A stretch of DNA of 64,000 bases from the NCBI GenBank assembly GCA_025642065.1, contig JAODUP010000578.1:1-64000 (forward strand), given 5' to 3'. The DNA comes from Paralvinella palmiformis. Its lineage: Eukaryota; Annelida; Polychaeta; Terebellida; Alvinellidae. The notes beneath the pieces were generated by a model, which was given only the letters and a program-made list of their open reading frames with translations, was not told where the DNA came from and searched no databases. This document shows, one piece after another, positions 1-13,900 of the stretch; positions within the stretch are counted from its first letter, which is position 1, and the number at the start of each line of letters is the position of its first letter. Made by a program: the position numbers and the translations under genes.

Positions 1-1845
1 GTTGCCGCTCTATAAATTCCCTCTTATATGGAATAGGTGGTGTAATTTTATTTCAAATGTTTCTTCACAAAGCCATTTCAAGAAACAATTGAACCATTTC
101 ATGTTATCATCGTATTCAAATTCAGTGACCTACTCTAACAAAAGATGCAGAGCTTGCTTTGGAAATTAGGTTGCTTTCCATGGGTATATAAGAAATCCTT
201 ATCAAAACTGAAACATACAACTTAACAGTGTACGGGTTTTTTTTTAAATTTGCCCCCAAAAAAAGAATTTTTTTTTTGGTTCCCTTTCCATTCACCCTCT
301 TTCACCGTTCTTTTCACGTGTATATAAAAAACTGTAAACAGCTTTGGCTACATTGGCTCTTCAATCGCCATTGACAATTTTATTTTGTATTATTGCATTA
401 TATCTTATATCTATTGTATTCATGCAAATGTAAATAAATTTCAGTTCATTTTATTATATTTTTATATATATATATTTTAAAAAAAACATTCTCTACCTAC
501 GGCAATGATCAGAAACGGGAAAAGAATCATCATAAATAACATGCCACATACACACAAAAATATATATATATAAAAATTTAAAAAAACCTAAATATTGTCA
601 AGGCATTTAAGTTATCTTATATACAATGATGAAAAGTACCCTATATTGTTTTAATAAATTATTAAATAATAAGGTCAAAAATGAATCTGCTACTTGAAAA
701 TCTTAGGCTGATGCACTGTTATTAAATATGGTTGCTTAATGCTTAGAAGCAGATATTTTCTCGAGCCTTGCCACTGGCCAAACCCAAGTGGGACATAGAA
801 CAGGGGACAACTTCTTAAGGAATCATCCCTCAAATACAAGTGTTACTTGGATTTAAACTCTAACTTCCAAGTTTGTTGTGCAGTGCTCTATCTATTAAGG
901 TATTATTTAAATTATGGTTTTACCCAGTTTATATAAAATAAAGAATTCTTACTAGAAGGCAATAGTATTCCAAAATGTGTGACACATTTTAATACAAAAT
1001 AATTGCATGAGATATAATATAATACAGGCTATTTTATTAATCTATTATGATAAATCTATTATGTAGCATTTATGCAATGATAAAACAGCAATAGCACAAA
1101 ACAGTGAGTCATAAATTCAAGACTGTGAATGCAATATCAGAAATACAAGGCCCCCTGTACAGGCTGGCCCATCCTGCACAGGTTGTAGGGGTTCACAACC
1201 CATGCCTAAATAGAAGATATCTTTTTGTGTGGTTGAGGGCCAGATAATTATTTTGAGGGGTGGTTTTGGGTCCATGCAAGCTTCTGTATGGCAAAAAGTG
1301 GTGACAGGAAATTACTGGGTGACGAGCTAGATGAATATTTCAGGGCCACATTATCAACAAAATAGTTAATGTAATCATATACAAATTGTTTAGATTAGCA
1401 CGTATAAAAACCTCTTTTTGGAATGTATTTATTTTATTAAGTTTAACAGTGTTCAGTTTGAGGAAGCCAGATGAGTAAATGTGTTCACTAAGCTTTATGT
1501 AGTCTTAATTTGTGGGAAACATGGCATATGGCGCGAGATACAGTAGCTTAACTTTACAATCACCCGACACTGATTCCTAATACCTAAAGACAATATCTAT
1601 CTACTAATCACAGACTACGATACTTTGTCTAAATAATACCCACAAGGCTCAGCAAAAACAACTGAATAAGTGGATTATTTTTCTCTTCTCTTGTTTAATA
1701 CAACATTCATGATGTCTTTCTATCTTTATATGTTTTTACAATTAGTTAATTCACTTCTGATGTTTACAAGATTCAATCAGTAGTTCCCTTTTTTGGGTTA
1801 TGTTTTATTAATGAAGATGCTTGCCGAAAAGTTTTAATGTATTCC
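1..1845. repeat. Left arm of large inverted repeat
   Basis: Reads as the approximate reverse complement of 2970-4901. The first bases (gttgccgctctat) pair with gagaggcaac near 4901, and long stretches match (for example 700-1780 against 3100-4200). Bases 236-300 are corrupted by homopolymer runs that have no counterpart in the right arm. The arm starts at the first base of the window, so it may continue outside. It contains a mirrored tRNA-derived SINE fragment around 720-905. No gene is seen. Confidence 0.85.
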
Positions 1846-2969
1846 CACAAACTATGTTTTGAAATAATTAATTTGGTTTAATATGATAATATCAAATAAA
1901 ATTTTGAGGTAACCAGACTTTAATTTTTTATTTAATTTAATTATAGACAATAATCGGAATTTAAATTCAATAAAAAAGAATTCAAAATTATTGGCTTTTT
2001 GCAGGCCTTGTTTCAGTTTAATCAGTGCGTGGGGTGAAATTTTAACATGGTTTTTATAGCACTATAGTTGAATTGAGGAGGCGGTTGGCAAAGGCCAAGA
2101 CCATAAAATTCTTTATTTTATCCTGTTGTTCGGTCACTACAAAAAAAATAAATAAATTAAACAAAATTACACCACTATTTTAAAATTTATATTAGGAATA
2201 TTTATATATTAAGCCAAATTTGTTTCAAGGCATTGTTTTGATCTTATGATCATATAAAGATTTAAATCAGGGCAAGCATTATATTAATAAACATAAAGAT
2301 AAAAATTATATTGTGCATGCAGGTGATATGGGGAACTGAAATTTATTAAATCTTGTTAAATTTTAGAACTGAATTTAATAACTGAATTAAATACCAAAGG
2401 GAAAATAATGAAAATTTTTTAAAAATTGTGGAAAAATTTTTTTTTTTATAAAGTTTATTTTTTAATTTTACCCAAAATCAAAATTTAAATTTTTATTTCC
2501 AAATTAAAAAGTCCTGAAAAAACAAAAAGTTTTTACATTTTTATCATTTTGTTTGGAAAATCAAAATCTGTTCTTTTTAAACTCTTCCCCTTTCCCAAAT
2601 TTTAAATTTATTTTTTACAAAAGATGGAGCTTGGTATAATTTTACTTTGAATAAATATTTTTTTTTTTTGTTAAAATTATAAAATAAATTTTTTGTTTTT
2701 GGGGGGGTTTTGGTTTTTGCCCTTAAAAAAAAACCCCCCCCTTCCCCAATTGGGGGTATAAAATGTTGAAGATCCCTGTGCTAATGTTAAATTCACCCCC
2801 CAATTTCTGCATTTTTGAAAAAACCTGAAAAATAAAATAATTTTTTAATTTATGTTATTCCCAAATTTAAAATTTAAAAAAAAAAAAATTTAGTTTGGGT
2901 TTTTTAAAATTTTTTTTTTGATAAATATTAAGCCAAAATTTTTATTTAAAACCTTATTATAGGGTTTTT
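1846..2969. other. Low-quality spacer between inverted repeat arms
   Basis: Extremely AT-rich with long homopolymers. At 2698-2760 runs of g, t, a and c follow each other, which is unlike any other part of the window. The edges still show degraded complementarity to each other. This is the texture of unpolished single-read consensus rather than of evolved DNA. No gene or recognisable element is visible. Confidence 0.6.
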
Positions 2970-4901
2970 TTTTACATTAAAACTTTTCAGGGCAGAGCAT
3001 CTGTCATTAATAACAACATAACCAGAGAGACTAAAATTCCTCTCACTTGTGGCACTAGCAGCCTTGACATGGAACTATCTGATTGAATCTTGTAAACATC
3101 AGAAGTGACATTAACTAATTGTACTCTAAGATAACATATAAAGATAGAAAGACATCATGAATGTTGTATTAAACAAGAGAAGAGAAAAATAATCCACTTA
3201 TTCGGTTGTTTTTGCTGAGCCTTGTGGGTATTATTTAGACAAAGTATCGTAGTCTGTGATTAGTAGATAGATATTGTCTTTAGGTATTATGAATCAGTGT
3301 CGGGTGATTGTAAAGTTAAGCTACTGTATCTCACGCCATATGCCATGTTTCACCACAAATTAAGACTACATAAAGCTTAGTGAACACATTTACTCATCTG
3401 GCTTCCTCAAACTGAACACTGTTAAACTTAATAAAATAAATACATTCCAAAAAGAGGTTTTTATACGTGCTAATCTAAAAAATTTGTATATGATTACATT
3501 AACTATTTTGTTGATAATGTGGCCCTGAAATATTCATCTAGCTCGTCACCCAGTAATTTCGCTGTCACCACATTTTGCCATACAGAAGCTTGCATGGACC
3601 CAAAACCACCCCTCAAAATAATTATCTAGCCCTCAACCACACAAAAAGATATCTTTTATTTAGGCATGGGTTGTGAACCCCTACAACCTGTGCAGGATGG
3701 GCCAGCCTGTGCAGGGGGCCTTGTATTTCTGATATTGCATTCACAGTCTTGAATTTATGACTCACTGTTTTGTGCTATTGCTGTTTTATCATTGCATAAA
3801 TGCTACATATTGTTCTGTTCATAATAGATTAATAAAATAGCCTGTATTATATTATATCTCATGCAATTATTTTGTATTAAAGTGTGTCACACATTTTGGA
3901 ATACTATTGCCTTCTAGTAAGAATTCTTTATTTTATATAAACTGGGTAAAACCATAATTTAAATAATACCTTAATAGGTAGAGCACTGCACAACAAACTT
4001 GGAAGTTAGAGTTTAAATCCAAGTAACACTTGTATTTGAGGGATGATTCCTTAAGAAGTTGTCCCCTGTTCTATGTCCCACTTGGGTTTGACCAGTGGCA
4101 AGGCTCGAGAAAATATCTGCTTCTACAGCATTAAGCAACCATATTTAATAACAGTGCATCAGCCTAAGATTTTCAAGTAGCAGATTCAGTTCTGACCTTA
4201 TTATTTAATAATTTATTAAAACAATATAGGGTACTTTTCATCATTGTATATAAGATAACTTAAATGCCTTGACAATATTTAGTTCTTTAAGTATTATATA
4301 TATATATGTGTGTGTATGTGTGCATGTTATTTATGATGATTCTTTTCTGTTTCTGATCATTGCCGTAGGTAGAGAATGTAATATATATATATATATATAT
4401 ATACTGAACTGAAATTTATTTACATTTGCATGAATACAATAGATATAAGATATAATGCAATAATACAAAATAAAATTGTCAATGGCGATTGAAGAGCCAA
4501 TGTAGCCAAAGCTGTTTACAGTTTTTTATATACACGTGAAAAGAACGGTGAAAGAGGGTGAATGAGACAGTCTAGGGCATACCAAAGGAAGAGTAATAGG
4601 GTGATAGGACAATAGCATTTGTATTGTTTGGCCAGGTCAGGTAATGTTGTAAAAAGAAGAAACATACAGTACACTGTTAAGTTGTATGTTTCAGTTTTGA
4701 TAAGGATTTCTTATATACCCATGGAAAGCAACCTAATTTCCAAAGCAAGCTCTGCATCTTTTGTTAGAGTAGGTCACTGAATTTGAATACGATGATAACA
4801 TGAAATGGTTCAATTGTTTCTTGAAATGGCTTTGTGAAGAAACATTTGAAATAAAATTACACCACCTATTCCATATAAGAGGGAATTTATAGAGAGGCAA
4901 C
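2970..4901. repeat. Right arm of large inverted repeat
   Basis: Cleaner copy of the left arm in reverse orientation. It includes a tRNA-derived SINE-like stretch at about 3965-4110 and TA/TG microsatellites at 4295-4325 and 4380-4403. Short open frames near 4733-5088 overlap the arm and show no codon signal or domain. Confidence 0.85.
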
Positions 4902-5019
4902 TTTCTTGCAACGGTAGAGTTACACTGCTCAATATACATTTGATTATCGGTGTATTGTCTGGTCTGCTGATCTTCCTGGATTTCATAATTAAACTTGTAA
5001 TGTTTTCAAAGGACATAGG

Positions 5020-5059
<40 letters not shown>

Positions 5060-6042
5060 TGTAATTGAATGATTGTGTTTATGTACACGTGGACAAGTCC
5101 AAATGTTGATGACTAACAAAGGTGTGCAACTAAAGCTAGTAATTGTCAACATTCAGAGTTCAGTTTATTTTTTCAGAAACGTTATGACAATTTGGAGCAA
5201 TTACTGAATTAAATACCAATTAAAGTAGAACTCAAAACGAAATAACATTTGAATCTATTACATGTAGGCGAAATAGCACATTGATGTGAAATAAACTATT
5301 AATGAAACAAAACGTTAAAATAAAACTGGTTATTCAGCCAACTACCATATAGTTGTTCCAACCTAGTTCTGCAACATTATGATAATTGACATTGTAATAG
5401 AAATTAGTAAATCTAGGAAGGATGTTAAATATTTTATTCTTGTATATAATCAGTACTAGATATGCTAGATTAATTTGAAGTGAGAACCTCAGATAATATA
5501 TATAGTTGTATTTTCCATATGTTTCTATGTCCCATGCATACTCAAAGGGGGCGCCACCATCACCAGTGAACGGTCATGTTGGTTTGTGGAACAGTCTACA
5601 GTTCTTGTTCCGGTTCAAGAACATCTTGTCTTCTGTCTCGGATTTGTGATATGTAAATATTATCACCCAGATGGCAGGAACTAGGTAGTATTTACTCTGA
5701 ATAACTATATTATTTTGCCAATTATGTGGTAGTCAATATTATAAAAACCATAGGGATGGGATACATCCGTTTCATAAAATGGCGGGACAGGTTTTGTTAT
5801 TGCACTCTGGAAGGAGAACGAAGAATGGCTATTCTATTTACTGTAGAGTGTAGACCTAGTGTAGTATTTTGTTGTTGTTGAAAAGATATACATTTGTGCC
5901 TTTAAAATGTCCTCAATTTTACATCCCAATATCTCTGCAATATGATTAATACTTGTTAAATAAATAATTTTATTTACAAATATATAGTTTATTTCAAAAG
6001 AAAAAAATATAATTTGGAGGGCATTTGCCATTTACTGATTTA
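4902..6042. other. Gene-free flank
   Basis: AT-rich sequence with a (TA)n run at about 5021-5052. No splice-bounded coding exon, RNA gene or recognisable transposon was found. Confidence 0.4.
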
Positions 6043-6175
6043 GAGGGCTAGTTCTCCTCAGATAACATTTCTTAAATATCATTTAATATGTAATGTTTAG
6101 AACAGCAACCAAAAATTCCACAATAATAATCATGAATATACGTACTCAACTATCTCATATGAAATATCTTGTATC
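6043..6175 (+). mobile_element. Degenerate fragment of the TTAA-type MITE
   Basis: The stretch with ctcctcagataacatttc and ccacaataataatcatgaa parallels the first 130 bases of the element at 6431. It is a truncated third copy with weak ends. Confidence 0.4.
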
Positions 6176-6430
6176 ATATTTCTTTCATTGATATCCAATG
6201 CATTTTCATAGCAAGAGTGGGCTTCACACTAGTTGTTCATATAAATGGCCATGGGCATTCTGTGTAGGTCAGTGAGAGTTTACTATGTGGCAACACCAGT
6301 AACTCAGCTGACAGTGGTCTGGCTATTAACAACAACAATGACCAACAGTCTACACCTTTATATATATATATATATATATAATATATTCAATCAACTTTAT
6401 GGCCCAAATAAACTCAGACAAACTTGTTAC

Positions 6431-7017
6431 TTAAAGGGACAGTTCACCCTCAGATAATATTACTTAAATATATAATGCTTTTAACAGTAAAGAAAAATTT
6501 CACAATAATAATTGCAAACTATACTTGATATCGTAGATATCAGGAAATAATACAAATTACTGGAGGGCTGCCATTATAGCTGCACCGGAAGCCAGATTCC
6601 AAGGTGGAAAAGTGAAAAGTCAAGTGCTTTGATGTCACCTGGTTACATAGACTGTCTATGATAGACACAAGTGTTCCCGGTTCTCCTTGCCCTTTCTTTG
6701 AAACAATCAGGTTTATCTTCATCTCGTAATGGTTCTTCTCGCTCAAACTGATATGGCTGAATGTCATCCATGGCATAATTTTAACAAGATTAGTGCATTT
6801 TGTTCTGGAACTATTCTTGGCTAACATTTGTTTATATGCTTTTATATGGGCTCTACAGACTTCTGGTCAAACTGCTAGGTTCAAGTGACGTCAACATTCA
6901 GGAGCTTCCGGTCTCTTTCTCTAGCTTAAAATGTGGTGGCGCCCACAGACCATTAAAAGTCAATTAATCAGCACTTCTGACTGGATAATGTCAAAAGATG
7001 GTGGGCTGTTCCTTTAA
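6431..7017 (+). mobile_element. MITE with TTAA target duplication (Kolobok/T2-like)
   Basis: The left end reads TTAAAGGGACAGTTCACCC and the right end reads GGGCTGTTCCTTTAA, so the ends are inverted and flanked by TTAA. A second copy lies at 19675-20350 with the same internal order (cagataatattactt, ggaggactgc/ggagggctgc, cattcaggag, ttaatcagcactt). The TTAAAGGRR terminus with TTAA duplication is what is known for T2/Kolobok MITEs. piggyBac-type also duplicates TTAA, so the superfamily is not certain. A minus-strand open frame at 6540-6827 lies inside the repeat and is not a gene. Confidence 0.7.
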
Positions 7018-7877
7018 TAATGATTATGATTTTGTTTTAATAATGAGTTCGATTGAGGCCACTGGTTATATTGGCCTAGTTAGTTTGAGCTTATGTCCAC
7101 AATGAGATCAGCTGGAATGAGAGAAATTTTTTTTAGATGATAATAATGATTAGATTTAAACACAGGAAGGAACTGGCTCTAAAAAAGATTGCCAAGTTTT
7201 GCATTCTATGTTAAGTTGAAAGTACAAAATAAAGGACACAAATTAGAGTGCTAGGTTTAAATTATATTCAAGGCATTAAATAAAAATACTGTAGTATAGT
7301 AATTAAGAATCCCACCAAAATCAAAGTTTTTAAATATATATAATACACACTAGACTCTCTTTTAGTACCTTGGAGCCTGTGAGGTACTTAAAATGTACCT
7401 GCTGATATTTATGGCCAAATATGAATCACATGTAAAAACTCTAGAAAGCTATACATGTGAGCAAGCTTAAATTGTTCAATTAGTCTGTTACTGAAGCATG
7501 AAAGGAATTGGTGGAAAATATTACCAAGAAAGTTAATGAAAGTTTCATATTAAAATTTGTTTTTAATTATGTAGTTTTAATATTATATATATATATATAT
7601 ATACCTTTAAGATTAGAGAAAATTAGAACTTGATATTATTTAGTTGTCATAGTAAAACAGAAAGTGAAAAAGGTACACAAGCAAACAATACATATGTTTT
7701 CTTTGGAAACACTTTGCAGATTTCAGTAACAATGATCATAAACTGGCATTCCTTTATAACCCCGATTTAAATGAGATACTGTATGGTGAAGCACAATTGT
7801 TCAAATAAAATCTAAATCATGCCATTTAATTGGTTTCCAAAATGATTATTTGTTCTTTGCAATTAAGGTTGGACATC
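7018..7877. other. Upstream region of the SANT-module gene
   Basis: No clear promoter motif. A (TA)n run lies at about 7586-7602. A plausible splice acceptor (ttctttgcaattaag) ends at 7866, eleven bases before the first ATG, so the true first exon is probably a non-coding exon further upstream that I cannot place. Confidence 0.4.
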
Positions 7878-7962
7878 ATGCAGACAGTGAAACTTCAGGT
7901 AGATGGAGTGATCCACAATATTGCTCTGTCAAGCACAGCTGCTGCCAAGCTTATTGCAGGAG
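7878..7962 (+). CDS. SANT-module gene, coding exon 1
   Basis: Starts at ATG 7878 ([10 protein letters not shown]) and ends with GGA G before donor gtaatt, phase 1. The same frame is open upstream to 7830, but a splice acceptor ending at 7866 and the lack of an earlier ATG favour 7878. The 28-residue N-terminus matches no domain I know. Confidence 0.6.
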
Positions 7963-10900
7963 GTAATTGCATTGTTCGTATAGTTATCATTGAGTATTTT
8001 ATAGTGACATGGGAATGAATGAATGATTGCTTTTTTACTAATATCACTGTTTTCTTCTCATCTGGGACAGATGACTTCTGGGTTGATGAATGGAATTCCA
8101 ATATTACATTCTCCTGTTTAGTGTTTCATCATTAAATGGATGGCTTTGGCCAGATGATTTCAATTCTTACCACAGCCATGTGTTGCAGGTGTGATTAGTG
8201 CTGAAACTAAGCAGAAAATATTACTGATTTGCTTGAAACAGCCTTGAGATCTACAACCATAAAATTATATTACTTATTATTTATGTGGCAAAGAGAGAGA
8301 GTGTGTGTGTGTGATAAAGAACACTCCTATAAGTTACTGCAATAATATAATTTAGCTTTTATTCAATATTAAAAATACTGATTTGGTATATTTATTTCCA
8401 ATAATTGTTTTCTCTTACTGATATCTACAATCTTCTGTGATTTAGATCCGGACATGGTCAATGCTGTAGTTAGTGCTATAAAGTTGACAAAAGGTACGTT
8501 CCAGCAACAGTTTGTATTTCATCTTACGAGAAGTGTTTGTACGTGTATTTAAATACTTCTTTTTGTATTTGACTCCATGTCTAATCCCCCAAATTGTTCT
8601 AAATGGTGAACAAATTTTATAAGTGACACACTTCAAATGAGAATCTGTAGCTTTAACATGTTAACTTTTCCCTAGTATTTATTGTCTGTTAAAAGAAAAA
8701 AGTGAGAATGTTGTCGATTCATCAGAGCCTTTGATGGAGACATCATCTGACATCGCTGAAGTATCATCTGAGTGTGTGACAGATGTGCAGTCCAATTCTA
8801 TGGAACAGGATTCTTCAGATTATCTGGTGGAGCAGTTGGAGTATTTTATTCCTCATGCATCAGAACAGTTGGACCAGACAACAGCTGGAGACCTGGTGGA
8901 TCCAGTGACTGAAGCTCAGGCATTTTCTGTCTCTGAAGCTTTGCCATTAACCTGCTCTGAAGAAGCGCCAAATGCAGACAACCTGTTAGTGCATTCTTCA
9001 GGTAAATTGTTGCTTTCTAATTTTTGCTCATGTCTGTAAGACGTTTCTTCCATCATTGTCTTGTTTCTTAAGAGAGTAGCCCCATGGCCTTTTATCCAAG
9101 GTGGACAATATCTTTCGGGAAATAACTCATCATACCGAAACTTCTTTTTGTCATGAACTGTATTAATTATGAAGCTGAAGAAATAATGTTTCTCAAATTT
9201 ACTAGGGAACAATCTCCTGTGATGATAAAAGCTTTAACTGTGCATAATACTTCGAAAGTCAGTAACCTACGATGCCTCTTGTGTCTATTTTACCATCAGA
9301 GCTCTTGTAAATGTTTATATATTTCTGTGCAAATCAATAATGGCAATGAAAGAAATTGATAGATTTCTGTTTTATCTCACATAACACTGCTGTGTCTCTA
9401 AAATTTACATTAATAATAATGGTCATAATACTTTATATAGATTGGTAATTAATATAATTATGTTTTATCATTATGATATAGTGGACAGCCTTCTGGATGA
9501 TGATACCTGTTCTGATGAAGGTATGTATACTCTCCTGGTTTTAAATTGTTAAATTTATTCCATATTTAGCAGAAATGGGGTCAATTCCATTTTGTCAATT
9601 CCACATCAAATTGATTAATTCCAATTCAATTCCAATTTTTTAAAACTCTTTTTTGTCTAATATTTTTTACAATGAGTAGGTACTCCAAGTACCTAATTGG
9701 AATACCTACTCCGAATAGTTTATATTCCAAGTACGATTGTCATGGAAGAAATATTTCTGAATTAAATGGTAAATTAATTTGTGGATTTAATTTAGTTTGC
9801 CCGATTCTAAAGATTGAACGGGGGTAAATTCCTAAATAGCAATATCTCTATACAGATTACAGGCATGTTATATGGTGGTGTCACTGTGTTGTTGGTGGAG
9901 CCCATGGTATCCAGACCATTTTAATTGGTTAAATACTCATGTGGAGTGCCACAGTCAGTGTGCCTATCTGATATATATATAAGGAACCAAAGTTCTGGAT
10001 CAGTTTGGTTCCAGTATATTGGTAACACCACATGTAAGTGTTAACGTGGTAAAAAATTGCAAAAGCCTAACCACGAGGCGCCTTTAGCTAAAGAGATATT
10101 TTATTATATCAAGTGGTAGATCATAGTTTTGAGTACATCCCCATGTAAGAGTGTATTTTGTAATCATCAAAGATGTGTTTATATTTCACTGCCTGGTTGT
10201 GAGCCTTGAAACAAATGTTTTTGTTTAGTTCCAGTGCTTACTTTGGGAGCCATGGTCAGTGTGCATATCTGAGAAATATATAAGGAACCAAAGTTCTGGA
10301 TCATTATGGTTCCAGTATATTCGTAACACCACATGTAAATGTTAACATTGTAAAAATGTGGATTTAATTTTTTGTAGGGAATTTCTCAATTCCAATTCCA
10401 TTTTTTAAATAATCAATTCCGGAATTGAACTGACCCCATGTCTGATATTTACGTATACTCTATATTTTAACACTTAGTTTATACATGTGAAAATAATTGA
10501 TGAAACATCTGCATGTTTAAATAAATAATACAGCCACACACACACACTTATATTGTTTTAAAAAGTATTCAGTCTGTTCACAAATTTATATATATGAATT
10601 CAACAGAGGAGTTCAAGTGGACAGAAAGTGGAACAACCTCATTTTTGGAACAGTACAAGTTGATGGCACATCGGTTCAACAATGGTCGTGAGAGAAAGAG
10701 TCATCTCTGGCAGGAACTGTCCTTGGTGATGGAAGGCCTTGGCCATGCAGTCACTGGTCCTCAGCTTGACTGGAAGTGGAAGTCACTGCGAAGTCGTTTC
10801 CGGAAGGCACGTGATGGCAGAACCCCAACAGAAAACTTCATCTATTATGAGGCAATGAAGGAATTGTTTGCCCTTGAGGAGATGGCAAATGCACTTCCAC

Positions 10901-13900
10901 CAGTCCTGCAACAAAGCATGATGAGCAATGATGGTACAAATGGTGAGTGATTCTGGAATTGATTTCTCAAAAAGGACTGAGAAGCATGCATTAGATCATG
11001 GTAGCTGAGTGTTGAAATCTGCTAATCTATTGTTGAGCCTTTGTGAACTCGGTGATTGATTCAAACATATGTGGGTACTTGGTTAAGTGTGAAGGTTTGG
11101 GGTTTTTAATTGGGTCATTCATTTCCTGTATGGCATAAGCAGTAAGCACCTTAGAGGGGCAATACAGAATGACCTTTATGTGTATGCATGTTTTTAATAC
11201 CCTTTCACCCTGTCACTCATTTAGATTAGATTGATCACTGTTATTAAAGCTTCCATAGTTCTGGAATTCTGCTTCATTAAAGTGGCATGTTAATGAATCT
11301 CCATCAAGGTAAATAATATTGTAACAGTGGTAACTTATGAATATTTGGCCTCTATCTACCCAGTGAGTGGTGAGAGAGAGAGAGTGGTGAGAGAGAAAGT
11401 AGTTTGCCCCATTTGTCATATAGGCTGGCCAGCCAATGATCATTTTTGTTATAAATCGCACACATTGCTAAATGTTTGGCACTCACTCATGATCCAGTTG
11501 AATAGATGTTGTTCAAAACATTAAGTCCATATTATCTCAGTATGCTGGTTATCTGTGAACATAATTTTTGTAGATTTGGTTATGATCAATTTCTAAGTGA
11601 AATAATATTGGTCTTTTAACATCTTTTTTAGTGTGTTAAAACACTATTCCATCAGGACACAGAATAAGTCCAAAATAATCATGCAAAATAGTTTGGGAAA
11701 GCAAACTTACAGAATTTGTTCACAGTACTTGGTACTTTGATATCAGTTTCTTGATCCTGTTGTTGCTAAGCTTTGTTGCTAAGATTGTCTTTAAGGGCTA
11801 TTTTTATAAAGAAACTGCTCGTAATTCTTTCAGCATTACTGTGCCAAAGTTTAAAACTATTCATTTGGTAAACATGCCTTAAGACATGTTATAAATTATC
11901 CGCTTGCATTCCACTATTTTACTTCCTATTGACACTTGTTTATGTTCGGCTAATAGCTCACAGCTAATATTTACTTGCATATTGATGATTGTATGTTATC
12001 AAACTGAAATCAAATTAAAGAGATTTTCTTTTATACAGTCACTGGAACAGCTAATTTGTATTTCATCTTTGAAAGTCAAGAACAAAAGGCTCCTTTTAAT
12101 GAAGTTTCATTAATCTTCTTTTAGGGGGCATCATGATATGGAGTGAGGAGGCCACGAGACATTTGATATCTCAGTACAAGCTACGTGAAGAAAGGTTCCG
12201 TGATGGCATCGAGAAAAAGAAGCTACTTTGGAATGAAATATCCGAAGTTCTGAAGTCTGTTGGCGTAACGTGTACTGGGGAACAAGCTGAAGGCAAATGG
12301 AAGTCGTTATTGAGAGCATTTCGTAAAGCTAAGACACTTGGCCTGCAGAAAAAGGCATTTCCCTTCTTCACTGAGATGAGTGAGATTGAGGAGGTTGTGG
12401 AAAGTAGTGAATTGGATTACACTGCCGAATCACAGGAACAAGGTAATTTGAGTTTGTACATTATGTGTATGTAAAAACATCAGTTCTGGAGATAAAACTG
12501 GTGAAGCAAACATCGGCAAATTGTTTTACGATGTTTGATATTTGGGGTTCAAGAAATACTGATCACTCTGGAGCTGTATTGTAATATCACAATATCAAGC
12601 CATGCATGCTGAGTTATTTATTAGCCCGTTATGATTGTGATCTGTCATGGTGTGCTCACCATACAATCAGTATATATATATATATATATTGGAATATATA
12701 TATATATATATATATCATTTACTTAGGAACATTCATAAAGTATTTAGACCTAATATATAAATGTCATCATGAAAATAGCATCAGTTGTAACTTCAACTGA
12801 CTACAAAATTGTGTTTTAAGAGGATTGATTTCTATGGAATTTGGATGTTTTAATAAATCAGCACAGTACTACATTTATTAACACATGATTGGCTCTTTAG
12901 TAACAGAATAACGAGTGGTTTCATTAACTAGAAATAGTGTGCGATACCATATGGCCATGACTATGAGAATGTTCCTTTTATCACTGATCATAAACACCTG
13001 TGGTTTTAAGGATGACTTCAGACAAAAACTGATTCTGTAATTTTATTTACTGTTGAAGTATATGATATAATAATATGTTATTGCTACAATAATTAATTAT
13101 TTCAAAATTAAACTTATATGGATTTGTTGTTGTTTTATAAAGATATAGTTATGTCTATTGAATATGCCACAATTTTTTTAATTTGTCATGAATGTTTTTA
13201 ATGTTATGTTAAGGGGAGATGCATTATATAAGCAATGCTTCAAGCATCCTCCTTTTCAATATGCATTTGCTTTCATTAAAATGATATGAATGTTGAAATA
13301 AACAATTTGAATTGAAAACAATCTTTGGCTTCGAAGATTGCAAATGTATAAAGTGTCGCAGAGTACAGAATCACATTAAAAAGTTTTCCTGTGTTTATTA
13401 TTTCACTGGGCTCCCTAGTTGCTGCAATTCAAGTTCTTTCTGAATTATTGTGTAAACTGTTCTATGTATTCCCATATGCTTCATTGGCTTTAAGTAAACT
13501 TGGGCAGCTGTAGAAGGCATCTGGCTTTGTGGAGGCTGTTGCACAACAATGTAATCTGCTTGTCTTAAACACAGCAAGCAGCTTTCTAAATGGCTGAGTC
13601 TAGTTGGTGATCACTACCACCTGGGTTCGAATCTTGGTGTAGGCATATCTAAAGGGTGTTTCATCTTTGACTTCGCTTCATTACTTTTGGAGGTCACTCG
13701 GCCCATTTAGCCTACCATGTGTACAAAAGTGGCCCTAAACATCAATCATCATCAGCTTGAGTCTCTTTCTGTCTTAGCTGAAGGTCCAGTGGACAGATGC
13801 TGCTGTCAGTGTGCTCTTGGATCAGTATACAAGACGTCAACAACGGTTTAGTGGTGATGAGAAGAAGAAGTCTCTGTGGCTTGAGATAACTGAGGCCCTA

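Noticed and set aside
6540..6827. 95-residue minus-strand frame
   Set aside because: Falls wholly within a MITE whose second copy has the frame destroyed.
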